The translations under genes were made by a program, and so were the position numbers. Below the pieces are notes generated by a model. That model searched no databases, was not told the DNA's origin, and saw nothing but the letters and a program-made list of their open reading frames with translations. 64,000 nt of DNA. Source: Rhizopus sp. PT2906. Its lineage: Eukaryota; Mucoromycota; Mucoromycetes; Mucorales; Rhizopodaceae. Shown here piece by piece: positions 1 to 9,659 of the stretch (position 1 is its first letter; every line of letters begins with the position of its first letter). The stretch spans positions 52,632 to 116,631 of the forward strand of contig JAMYHX010000079.1 in assembly GCA_025529335.1 (NCBI GenBank). Reading direction: 5' to 3'.

Positions 1-149
1 CTTAGTTTTACTACTGTGACATCTGAATCAAGAGATGATCTTATGCATTGTACAAATTTCTGTTATTGTAAAGGCAATTTCTCTAGTTCCAATGTACATA
101 TATTATGCTTGAATACAACCAGGGTCGTTTCTGGGGATGCCTAAGTTGT

Positions 150-814
150 TATACACTCTTTTCGGAAAGTAAATTCGCCTGTGATCGAAAATAAATACAC
201 CCATGATGAGAACAAAATTCATGTTGCATGAAATGTAAATTCGTCGTCGCCAAGAATATTTTCGTAATATTAACAGGTGGGCTGTCTTGGAGTTGAAATT
301 AACTTAATATTAGAAATAGCCCTCTTTAGTCTCTTTGTAAAAGTTTAAATTCTTTATTCGGTCTTTCCATGAAATCAGAAGAACATGTAGTCATATTTGG
401 CAATGCAAAACTAGCCTGTCCTCATGGTCCTTGCTCTGACTCGCTTGTCCCGCCCTTTTTGCTCTCTGGCGTGTATATCTGGAACGTTCTCCCAGTTGCC
501 TCTTCTTGTGCTCTGGGTTCTCTCTGTCCTCCGTTCCTTTTTTTTGTTTAAACTATCCTGGGTAGTTATCGCTACCCTCCCCAGAATGCACTTCGGTGGT
601 AAGTAAGACTAATATTAGGATATATGCTCTAATACTAACATATGTTTCTCTCTTTTTTCTACATATAAACTCATTATCTCTCTCTCTCTCTCTTTTGACA
701 TGATGTCGTTTTATTCAAACATATTTTTCTTTGTCGTCTTTTTACGCAAATAATTTTTTTATTTTATGACAACATTTTATAAAATTAATGTCAATAATTA
801 ATAAAAATACAGTA
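150..814 (+). repeat. 665-bp dispersed repeat, copy 1
   Basis: This block matches 12178-12842 at a constant offset of 12028 with no indel; I saw no difference where I compared them. Both copies begin and end with TA, suggesting a TA target duplication around an element of about 661 bp. The two termini (CACTCTTTTC, and CTGTATTTTT read inward from the right) are only weakly similar, so a terminal inverted repeat is not secure. Inside are a pyrimidine-rich stretch, a palindromic GAACGTTC (482-489) and a small GGGTAG/CTACCC hairpin near 560-580. Short open frames of 60 codons overlap one another and match no family I know, so I call no gene. A non-autonomous DNA element is my first guess and a solo LTR the alternative. 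Confidence 0.85.
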
Positions 815-1032
815 AGTGATGTGATTCAGATGGACGAACAACAGTAAGCTCAATTTTGATAGTTGGCTGTGGTGATAAATGTCTTTTCTTAATAAGGCGA
901 AAAGCATCGAAAGCGAATGTATTTTATTTTTATGTCCTTTTCATCTCAGTCTGCATCCAGATTTTGTCTGGAATAAACTTGCGCATTTTCAAGTTCAGTT
1001 TACATTGCTGTAAAAGCTTGCTCTTCAATAAC

Positions 1033-2281
1033 TTAATAGAAAAAAAAAAAGGCGTGATCGATATTCTCTTTAGAAATACATAGAGTGACCCTCTCTATTA
1101 TATAAGCATTGCTTGAATTATTTCCATTGTAGAAGGTGACGAAATTGGTTAAAGAATTGTTTATTTCAACTATTTGATTTTCCAAGACAAACCTAAATCT
1201 GGGTAACCCAGCCCTGAAGTCTTCAATAGCCTTGTTAACTTCTGACATTGGGTATTTCTTATACCATGCCTTGAGGTTTTTCTCAGAGATAAGTTGAAGC
1301 ATATCCTCTGTGTCCTTGACACTTCCAGAAGCAGAGGCAACGATAGCGATTTGCTTAAAGATTTGATTGAAGAGTGGAATTGGTGGATATGAGAATTCAG
1401 GAGCGTTCACGTTAATGAAAATACCATTAGGAGCCAAGAGATTAAAGTATGTTTCCCACTTGAAGTCTTCTCCTACACCAGTACAAATGATATGTGTCAA
1501 CTTGTTTGCATATTTTGCCATTTCCTCTTCGTTGCTTGTGACAACATAATCATCGCAGCCTAGCTCAAGAGCAAGATCGCGCTTTCTATTGCTGGATGAT
1601 AGAGCAATCACAGTGGCACCTAATGCTTTACCAAACATGACTGCAAAGTGGCCAAGACCACCAATACCTAAAACACCCAAGGTAGAGCCAGGGCCGACAT
1701 TCCATCGTCTAAGAGGAGCATAAGTTGTTACGCCTCCACACATGAAGGAGGAAGCATTTTCATTGCTAACATTATCTGGGATCTTGCAAACAAATGTTTC
1801 GTCGCCACGCCACTTGTCAGCATAACCACCGTAGGTTTTTTCACCAGTTGACCAATGGCTATTGTAGGTCAGAACAATTCCGTTCATGCACACATTTTCC
1901 TCTCCGTTACTGCAAGTATGGCATTGCTTACATGAGCCACAGACAGGACCTAAACCAGCACGATCACCAACTTTGACCCTTGTCACATTCTTTCCTACTC
2001 TTGTAACAACACCTGCAATTTCATGACCAGCAACGCATGGGTAATCAGTGGGCCCCCAGCCGGAGTCTATGTGGTGGCAAAGGGTATTAGACATTGATAT
2101 ATAAGGCACTGCCTTTTCTCTATATACCTATAGTGTGCACATCACTACTACAGATACCACAGTGAGTGATATCCATTTCGACACTGTTGTCATCCCATGC
2201 CTTGAGAGGGAATTGCATTTGCACAAGAGGCTTGTCCTTGCCAACGGATGCCCAACCAGTGAATGTATCGTTTTTAGACAT
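1033..2281 (-). CDS. zinc-dependent alcohol dehydrogenase (CAD/ADH6-like)
   Basis: Two exons (2281-2128 and 2066-1033) are joined across a 61-nt GT-AG intron and give 395 residues. The protein is a medium-chain zinc alcohol dehydrogenase of the cinnamyl-alcohol/ADH6 class, which reduces aldehydes, usually with NADPH, in the cytosol. Visible features are the catalytic-zinc Cys in CGICSSDVHT, the GHE motif, four structural-zinc cysteines in CGSCKQCHTCSNGEENVC, and the Rossmann motif GIGGLG. Family members normally end soon after the residues corresponding to FVLEN (near residue 348). Here about 47 further residues, ending in a Phe/Tyr run, follow without family similarity, which looks like loss of the original stop. 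Exact substrate cannot be inferred. The gene is convergent with nothing; repeat copy 1 lies 218 bp beyond its stop. Confidence 0.9.
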
Positions 2282-2932
2282 TTGAAATAATGAAGAGAAA
2301 GAAAGAGATAGAGAATTTACAAACAGTAAAGACTGAATGAATGCGTCGTCTTTTATAAATGATAAAGACCAGTTTCAAAGTAAGCTGTGGGGTTATGCAT
2401 CCATTTTACGAATAAGAAAAACGTCAGCCAGTTGACATTTTAGGGTAAGAGAGTTCTTTAGACCGTTGCTTAAAAATCAATGTCCAGCGGTTTGCAAACC
2501 CAAGTAAATGGATGCCTTGTATGCAAGAAGCAGGGCTTCATGGTCGAATGGCATATTAATAATAGCAAAGATACCAAAAATTAATCTGCCATTTGGTTAT
2601 ACAGTAAAATTATGCTTCTTGGATACAAGAAATCCACTAATTGAGGGCCAACATTCTATTGGAGACTTTTTCCCATCCTCGCAATACTTTGAGTTATCCG
2701 TACTATCTATGCATGATAAATGGTATAGCCGTACTATCAATCGTCAAACTTTGCTATTATCGACTAGGCAAAGAAGCAGAAATAGCCAATGATAGGCTTA
2801 TAAATCATGCCAATGTTATGTGAGGGAGTTTAGAAAATGTCATAACAATAACGTTCTCAACAAGTATTCGATAAAGATACTTTGATGTATTTGATGAAAT
2901 CATAATAATACTTTACAATCTTATAGTAGAGC
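2282..2932. other. intergenic, no gene recognised
   Basis: This 650-bp AT-rich spacer lies between the divergent starts of the alcohol dehydrogenase and a small unknown gene. It should hold both promoters. Short open frames here have no recognisable similarity. Confidence 0.5.
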
Positions 2933-3513
2933 ATGGATTCTTCCTTACATTCCTCCATCGCATCTACTGAGAATAAGAGTACTGCTAACAATAATGTAAG
3001 CATAAATGACCACGCTGACGACATTAAATATCAGCAGCAGTCATGGATTCTCTCTCTTTATAAAGTGTACATACGTCTTATTTCATAATACTCTTTACTT
3101 TTTATAAAACATGTAATTCGCAATTCATAGACTTAATAGCCTTTTTTCGATAATACTAAAGCTGAATACAACAAGCATCAATGCTACCCAGTTGCTCAAG
3201 TCTTATCATCATCCGTGGTATGATCCTCAAGTATCAGACTCTTCCCATTGAATCGTATATCCACGAATTGGCTGCTCATACCCACATATTTGTCCTTTGC
3301 AAGAACCGTCAGAGCCATATTACCGAAAGAGTCTTCTCAAATTCTCTGTTGGCCGACCTGGTATCGGAAGTGATTGACCTCGATCAACAATATGATCTAT
3401 TGGTTCAGGTCTGCCATACTTGTCGACGATCAGAACTTTTCCCATTTTTCAAACAAGAACTGGATGTTCATTATCTAGTTAGTTCTTGTTACATACGAAT
3501 TATTATCGTTTGA
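2933..3513 (+). CDS. small uncharacterised protein (gene model uncertain)
   Basis: An ATG at 2933 opens a Ser/Asn-rich frame of about 45 codons (begins MDSSLHSSIAS). A second open stretch of about 110 codons runs from 3181 to 3513 and contains the segment HELAAHTHIFVLCKNRQ and a CHTC pair. A GT-AG intron roughly between 3065 and 3195 could join them, but several donors and acceptors are possible, so the exact model is open. I recognise no domain. Composition and codon use resemble the neighbours. It could be a real lineage-specific gene or a decayed fragment. Confidence 0.35.
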
Positions 3514-4197
3514 GAAATAGATCAAAGAAAGATGAATAACCACATCTAGAGAGATTGTAAAAACGACAAGAATAAATCCATCATCTACAAGTAAATCAAG
3601 ATGGATATAAAAATATACATAAAAGGAAAACCAGATGATTTTTTTTCAATAATTTCTTTTGGTACTGCAAGATTAAGAAAACTGCGCGGTTACCTGGGTA
3701 TTACCATGGAAACGCGTATTACTTGAAAGATACGCCTAGCTCTTGTGGCTGTAAACTTTCAGTGTTACCTACTGTAGATCGCTTGAATTTATTAAAGAAT
3801 CAATCTAATCAAACAATTTTTAAATGCACAATGAATTTGCACTGCATGCAAGGCAATCTGTTGACATGACAATCAAAACATAAGCCAATAGTTAAACTAT
3901 ATTTGCACTAAAGACATAAAGATAGTTAAACTCGTGTTACTATGCCAAGAATATATAAATAATCCCAAAATAATCCAATTTATACAAAAAAGATTTTCAG
4001 TCAAGCTACACAAACACATCGTTTATCTTTCTGCTTTTCCGTTTATTTCAAGTATTAAAAAATACAATTTTAGAAATTAATAAAATTAAATAACTTCTGT
4101 TCCCCTTCTCCCTTTTTTCTTCCCTTTCCCTTATTAAACCTTGCTATTCCTTTTCTTTTCTTTCATTTTTGTATGTACATGCATTCTGTTACACACA
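3514..4197. other. intergenic, no gene recognised
   Basis: AT-rich spacer. It contains an RFX/X-box-like stretch (TTACCATGGAAAC, near 3698-3712) and ends in a CT-rich tract just before the next start codon, as at many fungal promoters. Nothing else is supported. Confidence 0.4.
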
Positions 4198-5586
4198 ATG
4201 CTTTTAACGAGAATAGTCAATAAACCACAGTCCGTTCATGGTCTCATACGATTCACCAAGTCAAAAGCATTCATCCTATTCATCCTGGCATCTTTTATTC
4301 TATTATCACATATCATCATTCACTTTAGACTGAAACTACATTATTCATCTGCTACTGCCACAGTCATTGACACAACCATTACAACAAACCAGTTTCAAGA
4401 AGAGCGATATTTGGCATACTTGCCTCACTCCGGTCTATCGAATCAACGCATTGAGCTAGCCAATGCTCTATTACTTGCTTACATGCTAAAGCGTACTTTA
4501 CTTATACCTCCAGCTTTCTTGGGAAATGTGTTTGGTTGGATGCCACGGGAACAACTTATGGACCATCTACAGTGGTTAACAACCCCAAAACCATTTACAA
4601 AACTCTGTCAACGACCAACACCAGGCAAAATAGCTACCTATGTACAGCGCTCTAGATGTGAAGAATATAGGAATTTTGGTGTTCTACCATGGTCGGACCT
4701 GCACGACCTTTCACCATTGACACCCTATATCCAATACAGATTCCAAGATGTGATGTCTCTTGAAACTATCCAAAAACAACTCAATTTATCTAGAGATGAT
4801 ATATACTTGTATGAAGATGCGCAGCTCTACGATTGGAGACTTTATGAAAATATGACGCAAGCAACAGAGATACTTGATGAGCACTCAAATTATGTTGACT
4901 CATTTGGCGGAAGACGGTATTACAAAGTATTACTGCCACAACACTTTTATAGAGAGGAGAAGTTACTATTTTTAGGCGGTGTCTTTGGTTCCACTCGGTT
5001 AAATATAGTAGATCCTGAACTAAAAGCAGTACATCAAAAGATTACACGCGCGCTTCATTACAGACTGGATACACCTTTGGGGATGACAGTCCAATCGATC
5101 GTAGACCACTTAGGCGGTAAAGGCTCTTTTATGTCGGTTCACTTTCGTACTGGAGATAAACCCTTCAAGAAGGAACTACCGACCAATCTACAGAACTTTG
5201 TGAAAAATATGACAGAGATTGTCGGCAGTCATGAAACAGACAACTGTGTAGATATTCCTCTCTATTCAGACCAAATGACAGTAGGCAAAAAAGTAAAGGT
5301 GTATATAGCAACAGATCATAAGGACCCAAAAGGTAAAGGTAGTGATCTCCTACCGTGGTTTCGCGAGTTTCCTTGTACAGTCACCTTGGGCGATTTGCCA
5401 GGCCATCTTCTTTCCCCTTTAGATGATTTAAGGGATATGGTATCTCCATCTAAATCTTTGAAACGGTTTCTAATACCTTTAGTGGATGCTATGGTGGCTG
5501 CTCATGGTAGAGGTATATTAACAACACCAAGATCGACATTTTCCAAATATATCGAGGAGTTACATAAGGCCTGGGTGCCACAGTAG
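4198..5586 (+). CDS. O-fucosyltransferase-like type II membrane protein
   Basis: This is a single exon of 462 codons. The first ATG is at 4198; the frame is open upstream but without an ATG. Residues ~25-45 form a hydrophobic segment after a short basic N-terminus, giving type II (Golgi/ER lumenal) topology. The lumenal part begins with YLPHSGLSNQRIELANALLL, which matches the N-terminal GDP-fucose-binding region of the fungal O-fucosyltransferase-like family. Around residue 320 is MSVHFRTGD, the equivalent of the HxRxGD motif of peptide O-fucosyltransferases. It probably transfers a sugar from GDP-fucose or a related donor to protein or glycan in the secretory pathway; the acceptor cannot be inferred. 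Length is normal and no break is visible. Confidence 0.75.
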   Translation: MLLTRIVNKPQSVHGLIRFTKSKAFILFILASFILLSHIIIHFRLKLHYSSATATVIDTTITTNQFQEERYLAYLPHSGLSNQRIELANALLLAYMLKRTLLIPPAFLGNVFGWMPREQLMDHLQWLTTPKPFTKLCQRPTPGKIATYVQRSRCEEYRNFGVLPWSDLHDLSPLTPYIQYRFQDVMSLETIQKQLNLSRDDIYLYEDAQLYDWRLYENMTQATEILDEHSNYVDSFGGRRYYKVLLPQHFYREEKLLFLGGVFGSTRLNIVDPELKAVHQKITRALHYRLDTPLGMTVQSIVDHLGGKGSFMSVHFRTGDKPFKKELPTNLQNFVKNMTEIVGSHETDNCVDIPLYSDQMTVGKKVKVYIATDHKDPKGKGSDLLPWFREFPCTVTLGDLPGHLLSPLDDLRDMVSPSKSLKRFLIPLVDAMVAAHGRGILTTPRSTFSKYIEELHKAWVPQ

Positions 5587-6208
5587 ATTGTATTTTCTTC
5601 TTATAAAACTTGTATATAATAAATATAAAATAATATTGCCACATAGCTTTTCTTTAATACACGTTGACTGTTCATAGTCTTTTAACGAGAATCTATAAAA
5701 AGCTAAACTTGAGGAATATCTTTATAATCATTCTATTTTTTTATGGATTTACTCCTTTGTGCTTTTACACAGCCACCATGTTTAAGCATTGAGATAAGCG
5801 AGGTCTTGCGTCCTTTTTTGGAACACAGCTTCTTCTGTTATTTGTAAGCAACTGAAATAATGAATACAATTTCGTCACAGCTGGACAATCTAGTACATTC
5901 TGTTTTTTCAACTGTTTTTGTCACAGTTCGTCCTCGGTTGAAAGTATTTCCTAAACCGTACTCTTTAACCCCAAGGAACATAACACTTTGATTATTAAGT
6001 GTCTACAGAAAATGACTATAGTGTCTTTTACTGTTGACACTTGTCTCAAACTAGATTTACAATAGTCTATTTTAAAAAGCCTGTAAACAAAAAGCAAAGT
6101 ATGTACCATAGTATATTGATCTTTATATGAACACGCGTAAAATAAAGCAAGAAATAGACATTACAACATATATAAACAATTGTCCTCTCTTGTTTTCTAT
6201 CTTCTATC
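5587..6208. other. intergenic (convergent genes), no gene recognised
   Basis: This spacer lies between two convergent 3' ends, the fucosyltransferase-like gene and Erv14. I see no open frame of note, RNA gene or repeat. Confidence 0.5.
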
Positions 6209-6867
6209 TTATGCATCTGCAGCAATTAATGCACAAATCATTCGGTACAAGAAGTAAAAGAAACACTAAAGAATATTATGAGTAATCCTTCCCTTTTGTT
6301 ATAAGCAATTAGTACTTACAATCAAGTAAAAGCCCAACTTAATAAAGCTTTCCTTTTTATGCTGAGGCAAGGTACGGAAAATCTCTGTAGCATCATACAT
6401 ATGACGTCCATTCATCACTCTATCATCAAATGTGACGCGCTCAGTATTTATCACTCTTTCTCGCTTTCCCTCCCTTTCTGCTCTTACTCACTTTCTAACG
6501 TTATAGGCAACCAAAGGTAAGTTCAAGAGAGTAGCTATCCAACTTCCATTGACAAGGAACATGAAAAACAAAAAGGCATGTGCACCCATTTCGGGCAAGA
6601 CAAACTTGGATTGATACATGGTTACTTTTCTCTCCTTCCTCTTTCTCTTTCTGTTAAAGTGTATTACTTACCTGGTTCAGTTTGTTACAGAGATCAATAG
6701 GATTAATATAGTCACATTCTAAATCTGAAAACATGATGACCTAAAGAAATTCATTAAACATTTGAGGTTTCATTCGAGAATAAACTTACAAAAAAGACCA
6801 TCATAAATAGGAGCAGAGCATCCATAATAATGGCAAACAAAAAAAGCATAGCTTCACCAGGCATCAT
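6209..6867 (-). CDS. ERV14: cornichon family COPII cargo receptor (Erv14)
   Basis: Five small exons (6867-6790, 6740-6672, 6604-6500, 6439-6320, 6265-6209) are all joined in phase 0 by GT-AG introns and give 142 residues. The exons are too short to stand out as open frames. Family hallmarks are a hydrophobic N-terminus beginning MMPGEAMLFLFAII, the loop DLECDYINPIDLCNKLN, FVLPEMGAH, and MYDATEIFRTLPQHKKES before the last membrane helix and the ending YLYRMI. Cornichon/Erv14 proteins are three-helix ER membrane receptors that load transmembrane cargo into COPII vesicles. Length matches yeast Erv14 (~138). The segment RVTFDDRVMNGRH in exon 4 is slightly longer than in yeast. Its start lies 119 bp from the stop of the RPN12 gene on the same strand. 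Confidence 0.92.
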
Positions 6868-6985
6868 GTTATGTTATGATTAAAAAAATTAAAAAAAAGA
6901 GAAAGAAAAAAGAAGAAAAAAAGGACTCATGATTTTCTTTTTTGTACTACCACAGTTGCCATAGAAATCAGTTGTTTATTATGAT

Positions 6986-8053
6986 TTATACAATACGTTC
7001 GAGTTCTTTAGCATAACCCAAGGTACGCGTGATCGTCTGCTCTTGAGGAATCTCTACAATGCTGTCATCTTCTGTAGTAAAGTAGACCTTTTGTTCGGCT
7101 GGATTCAATTTCCATCCACGTTCAGAAGCAAAGCTAAGCAACTCTTCGGTATTCTTTAGGAATAATAAGGTGCAGGCATCATTTAAGGGAAGATATTCAT
7201 ACGCTTTTTCACTGCAGTTGGCAATTTCATGTCTAAAAAAGGAAGGCAAAAATAAGTCTTTTTTTGAAATCGTTTGTTTTCCTTTTCTTTTACCTAGTGG
7301 TGTTCATCAAGATATCGTAGAAAAACGTAAACTCTTCTCCTTTCACAGAACCTCTAGCACTCCAAACTTTATTATAGCTGCCTTCCATTAAATATTGCTC
7401 TAATAAAGTAGAAGTTAGTCATTTTGGTTATACCAAGCGCGCCCTTTCATACCCAAGTCAACAGCTTGTTTAATAAATGGATTTGAATGTAATTGATCAA
7501 GGTCAATGCTTTCAAGAGTTGTGTGAAATTCAGATAATTTGTTTTGTGATAATAGTCGAAGTAGATTTAAGCCAATGAGAGGGTACATCTGCTGAGAAGG
7601 AGGAAGTTGGGAACTATACAGGAAATATACAAGTCAAAAAAAAGTTGTACATATTCTATTCAGATATTACGAGAGATCATGATAGTAAGTGTTCAACTGT
7701 GCAATGTATCTTTCAAAGGAAGCAATGTCCTTGACACGAACACTATAATAAGCTCCAATTTCGAGAATGTCGCCTATCAACAAATGAGCGTTTTTTTTTT
7801 TAAAAAAAAAAAAGCATGTATACTTTACGTGCAGTTGTCATTGAATCTACATTTATCTTGCCAATGGTTGGTGTGAAAGCTCCAAGAGGGATTAATAAAA
7901 CCTAGTCTCGGTAAATAACGAATCGTGCCTTTGTCATCTATTCTTTACCTTGGCTTGAGTAAGAAGTTGACCCACCAACTGGAGATTAGGTGAAGGAGTG
8001 TTCATTTCATTTCTTAACTGATCGCGAAGAGCTTGTAATTGTTGCAGTGACAT
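6986..8053 (-). CDS. RPN12: 26S proteasome regulatory subunit Rpn12 (PSMD8)
   Basis: Six exons (8053-7949, 7901-7829, 7773-7671, 7613-7453, 7399-7294, 7232-6986) give 795 nt, or 264 residues, closing exactly in phase. Recognisable blocks are the N-terminal MSLQQLQALRDQL, ARDILEIGAYYSVRVKD, FERYIAQLNTYYHDL, EQYLMEGSYNKVWSAR, and a C-terminal winged-helix/PCI-like part that includes HEIANCSEKAYEYLPL. Rpn12 is a non-ATPase subunit of the proteasome lid whose incorporation completes lid assembly. Its length equals that of known orthologues. It is divergent from GRX3/4, whose start codon is 172 bp away. Confidence 0.95.
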
Positions 8054-8225
8054 GGTTTTTTCTTTTATTTGAAAGAAAGTAGAAAGTAAGGAAAAGAAAA
8101 AGTACGCGCAAACACCGTTACTCGCTACGTAATCAAAAGTCACGTGGACAGCGGTGTCTAAAAAAGCGTTCAAAAAAAGCAATTTGATCAGATTTGATAT
8201 CTTTTTTCTTACAAATCAAAAAAGA
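8054..8225. promoter_or_regulatory. bidirectional promoter RPN12 / GRX3-4
   Basis: Only 172 bp separate the two divergent start codons. The stretch carries a CACGTG E-box palindrome at 8141-8146, flanked by an inverted pair of ACACCG and CGGTGT about 45 bp apart. Known bHLH factors bind CACGTG; use here is inference. Confidence 0.5.
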
Positions 8226-9505
8226 ATGTCAAACTTGATTGAGATTCGATCTGAAGCCCAATTCCAGGAACTTGTTCAAAAGAAAGACCTTGTATTTATA
8301 TTAAACTTTTGGGCTCCTTGGGCAGAGCCTTGTCAGCAAATGAACGACGTCTTTGCCGAACTTTCTGGCAAGTTTCCTGCTCTTCAATTTTTAAAGGTAT
8401 AGATAACGACTACGTAAAGAGAGAAAGAGATAAAGAAAGCAAAAATTAACTTGTAATAGATTGAAGCTGAAGAGAATCCTGATATATCTGAAAGCTTTGA
8501 AATTTCTGCTGTACCTACGTTTATCATTTTAAAGGTAAGTCATTTTTATCTTATTGTGACAACAAAATTTAGATCATATCTAGGGTGGAAAAGTAGTTGA
8601 GCAAGTTGAAGGAGCAAAGGCAGCAGAGTTAAGTAATGCAGTAGCCAAGCATGCTAAGGGTGTCTTGAATAAGTTTGTTACCACACCTGCTGCTTCAGCA
8701 GATAGCGAAGCAAAGCCTGTGAAGGACCTCAATTCTCGTTTGAAGGCACTTATTAACAGTGCCCCTGTCATGATCTTTATAAAGGGAACACCTCAACAGG
8801 TAAAGAGAAAAAAAATGATATAGACCATATGAATGTACTGACTGATATACAAATAGCCTCGTTGTGGATTTTCTCGTCAACTTGTAGAGTTATTGGCAGA
8901 ACAAAAAGTAAAATACAGCTCATTCAACATCCTTGCTGACGAAGATGTACGTCAAGGTAAGACTTTAAACTATCGATATGATTGTATTTCTAACTCTGCT
9001 CGATTATATAGGACTAAAGGCTTACTCAGACTGGCCAACTTACCCACAAGTATATGTAAATGGAGAGTTAATAGGTGGACTAGACATTGTAAAGGAGATG
9101 GTTGCATCTGGAGAGTTTCAAGAAATGTTACCTAAAGAAAAAGACCTAAGCACTCGACTTCAAGAGCTCATTGAAAAGCAACCTGTCATGGTGTTCATAA
9201 AAGGAACACCTGACGAACCTCGTTGTGGATTTTCAAGACAAATGGTTGCTTTACTAAATGATAGACATGTCAAGTATGGCTATTTTGATATATTAACAGA
9301 TGATGAAGTTAGACAAGGATTGAAGACGCATGTTAACTGGCCAACATTCCCTATGCTCTTCTATAAAGGTGAATTGTTGGGTGGATTAGATATCATCAAG
9401 GAAATGGTAAACACAAAACATAGGAAAGAAGAGAAATCAACAATGTACTTATATATTAAATCATAGATTGAGAGTGGTGAATTTGATCAAGTCATTACCG
9501 CTTAG
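8226..9505 (+). CDS. monothiol glutaredoxin, Trx-Grx-Grx (Grx3/Grx4, PICOT type)
   Basis: Six exons (8226-8396, 8460-8534, 8584-8799, 8857-8956, 9012-9406, 9467-9505) give 331 residues. The order is an N-terminal thioredoxin-like domain (active-site region WAPWAEPC, residues ~25-35) followed by two monothiol glutaredoxin domains. Each has a PRCGFSR active site (CGFS), a WPTYPQVYVNG or WPTFPMLFYKG strand, and GGLDI(V/I)KEM. Grx3/4 proteins bind a glutathione-coordinated [2Fe-2S] cluster through CGFS and act in cytosolic iron delivery and iron sensing. Yeast and most fungi carry a single C-terminal Grx domain; two Grx domains are the animal PICOT arrangement, so the architecture is notable. The first ATG after the promoter is used; an upstream in-frame extension lacks a better start. 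Confidence 0.93.
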
Positions 9506-9659
9506 AAATCCATGATTATGTTTTGTTTATGTGTGGGTGTGTAAGAAGGGAAGTGAGTAGCCTCACGTGGAAAATAAAGTTAAAATTCTACAAAAAACAG
9601 CATATTTTTATTGACTCAATCCCATTTCTTTCTTTCTTTTCTTTTTACACTTTTTAACA

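Noticed and set aside
369..606. Two overlapping 60-codon frames in each copy of the 665-bp repeat
   Set aside because: They overlap in different frames, have hydrophobic low-complexity content and match no family; identical presence in both copies only reflects repeat identity.
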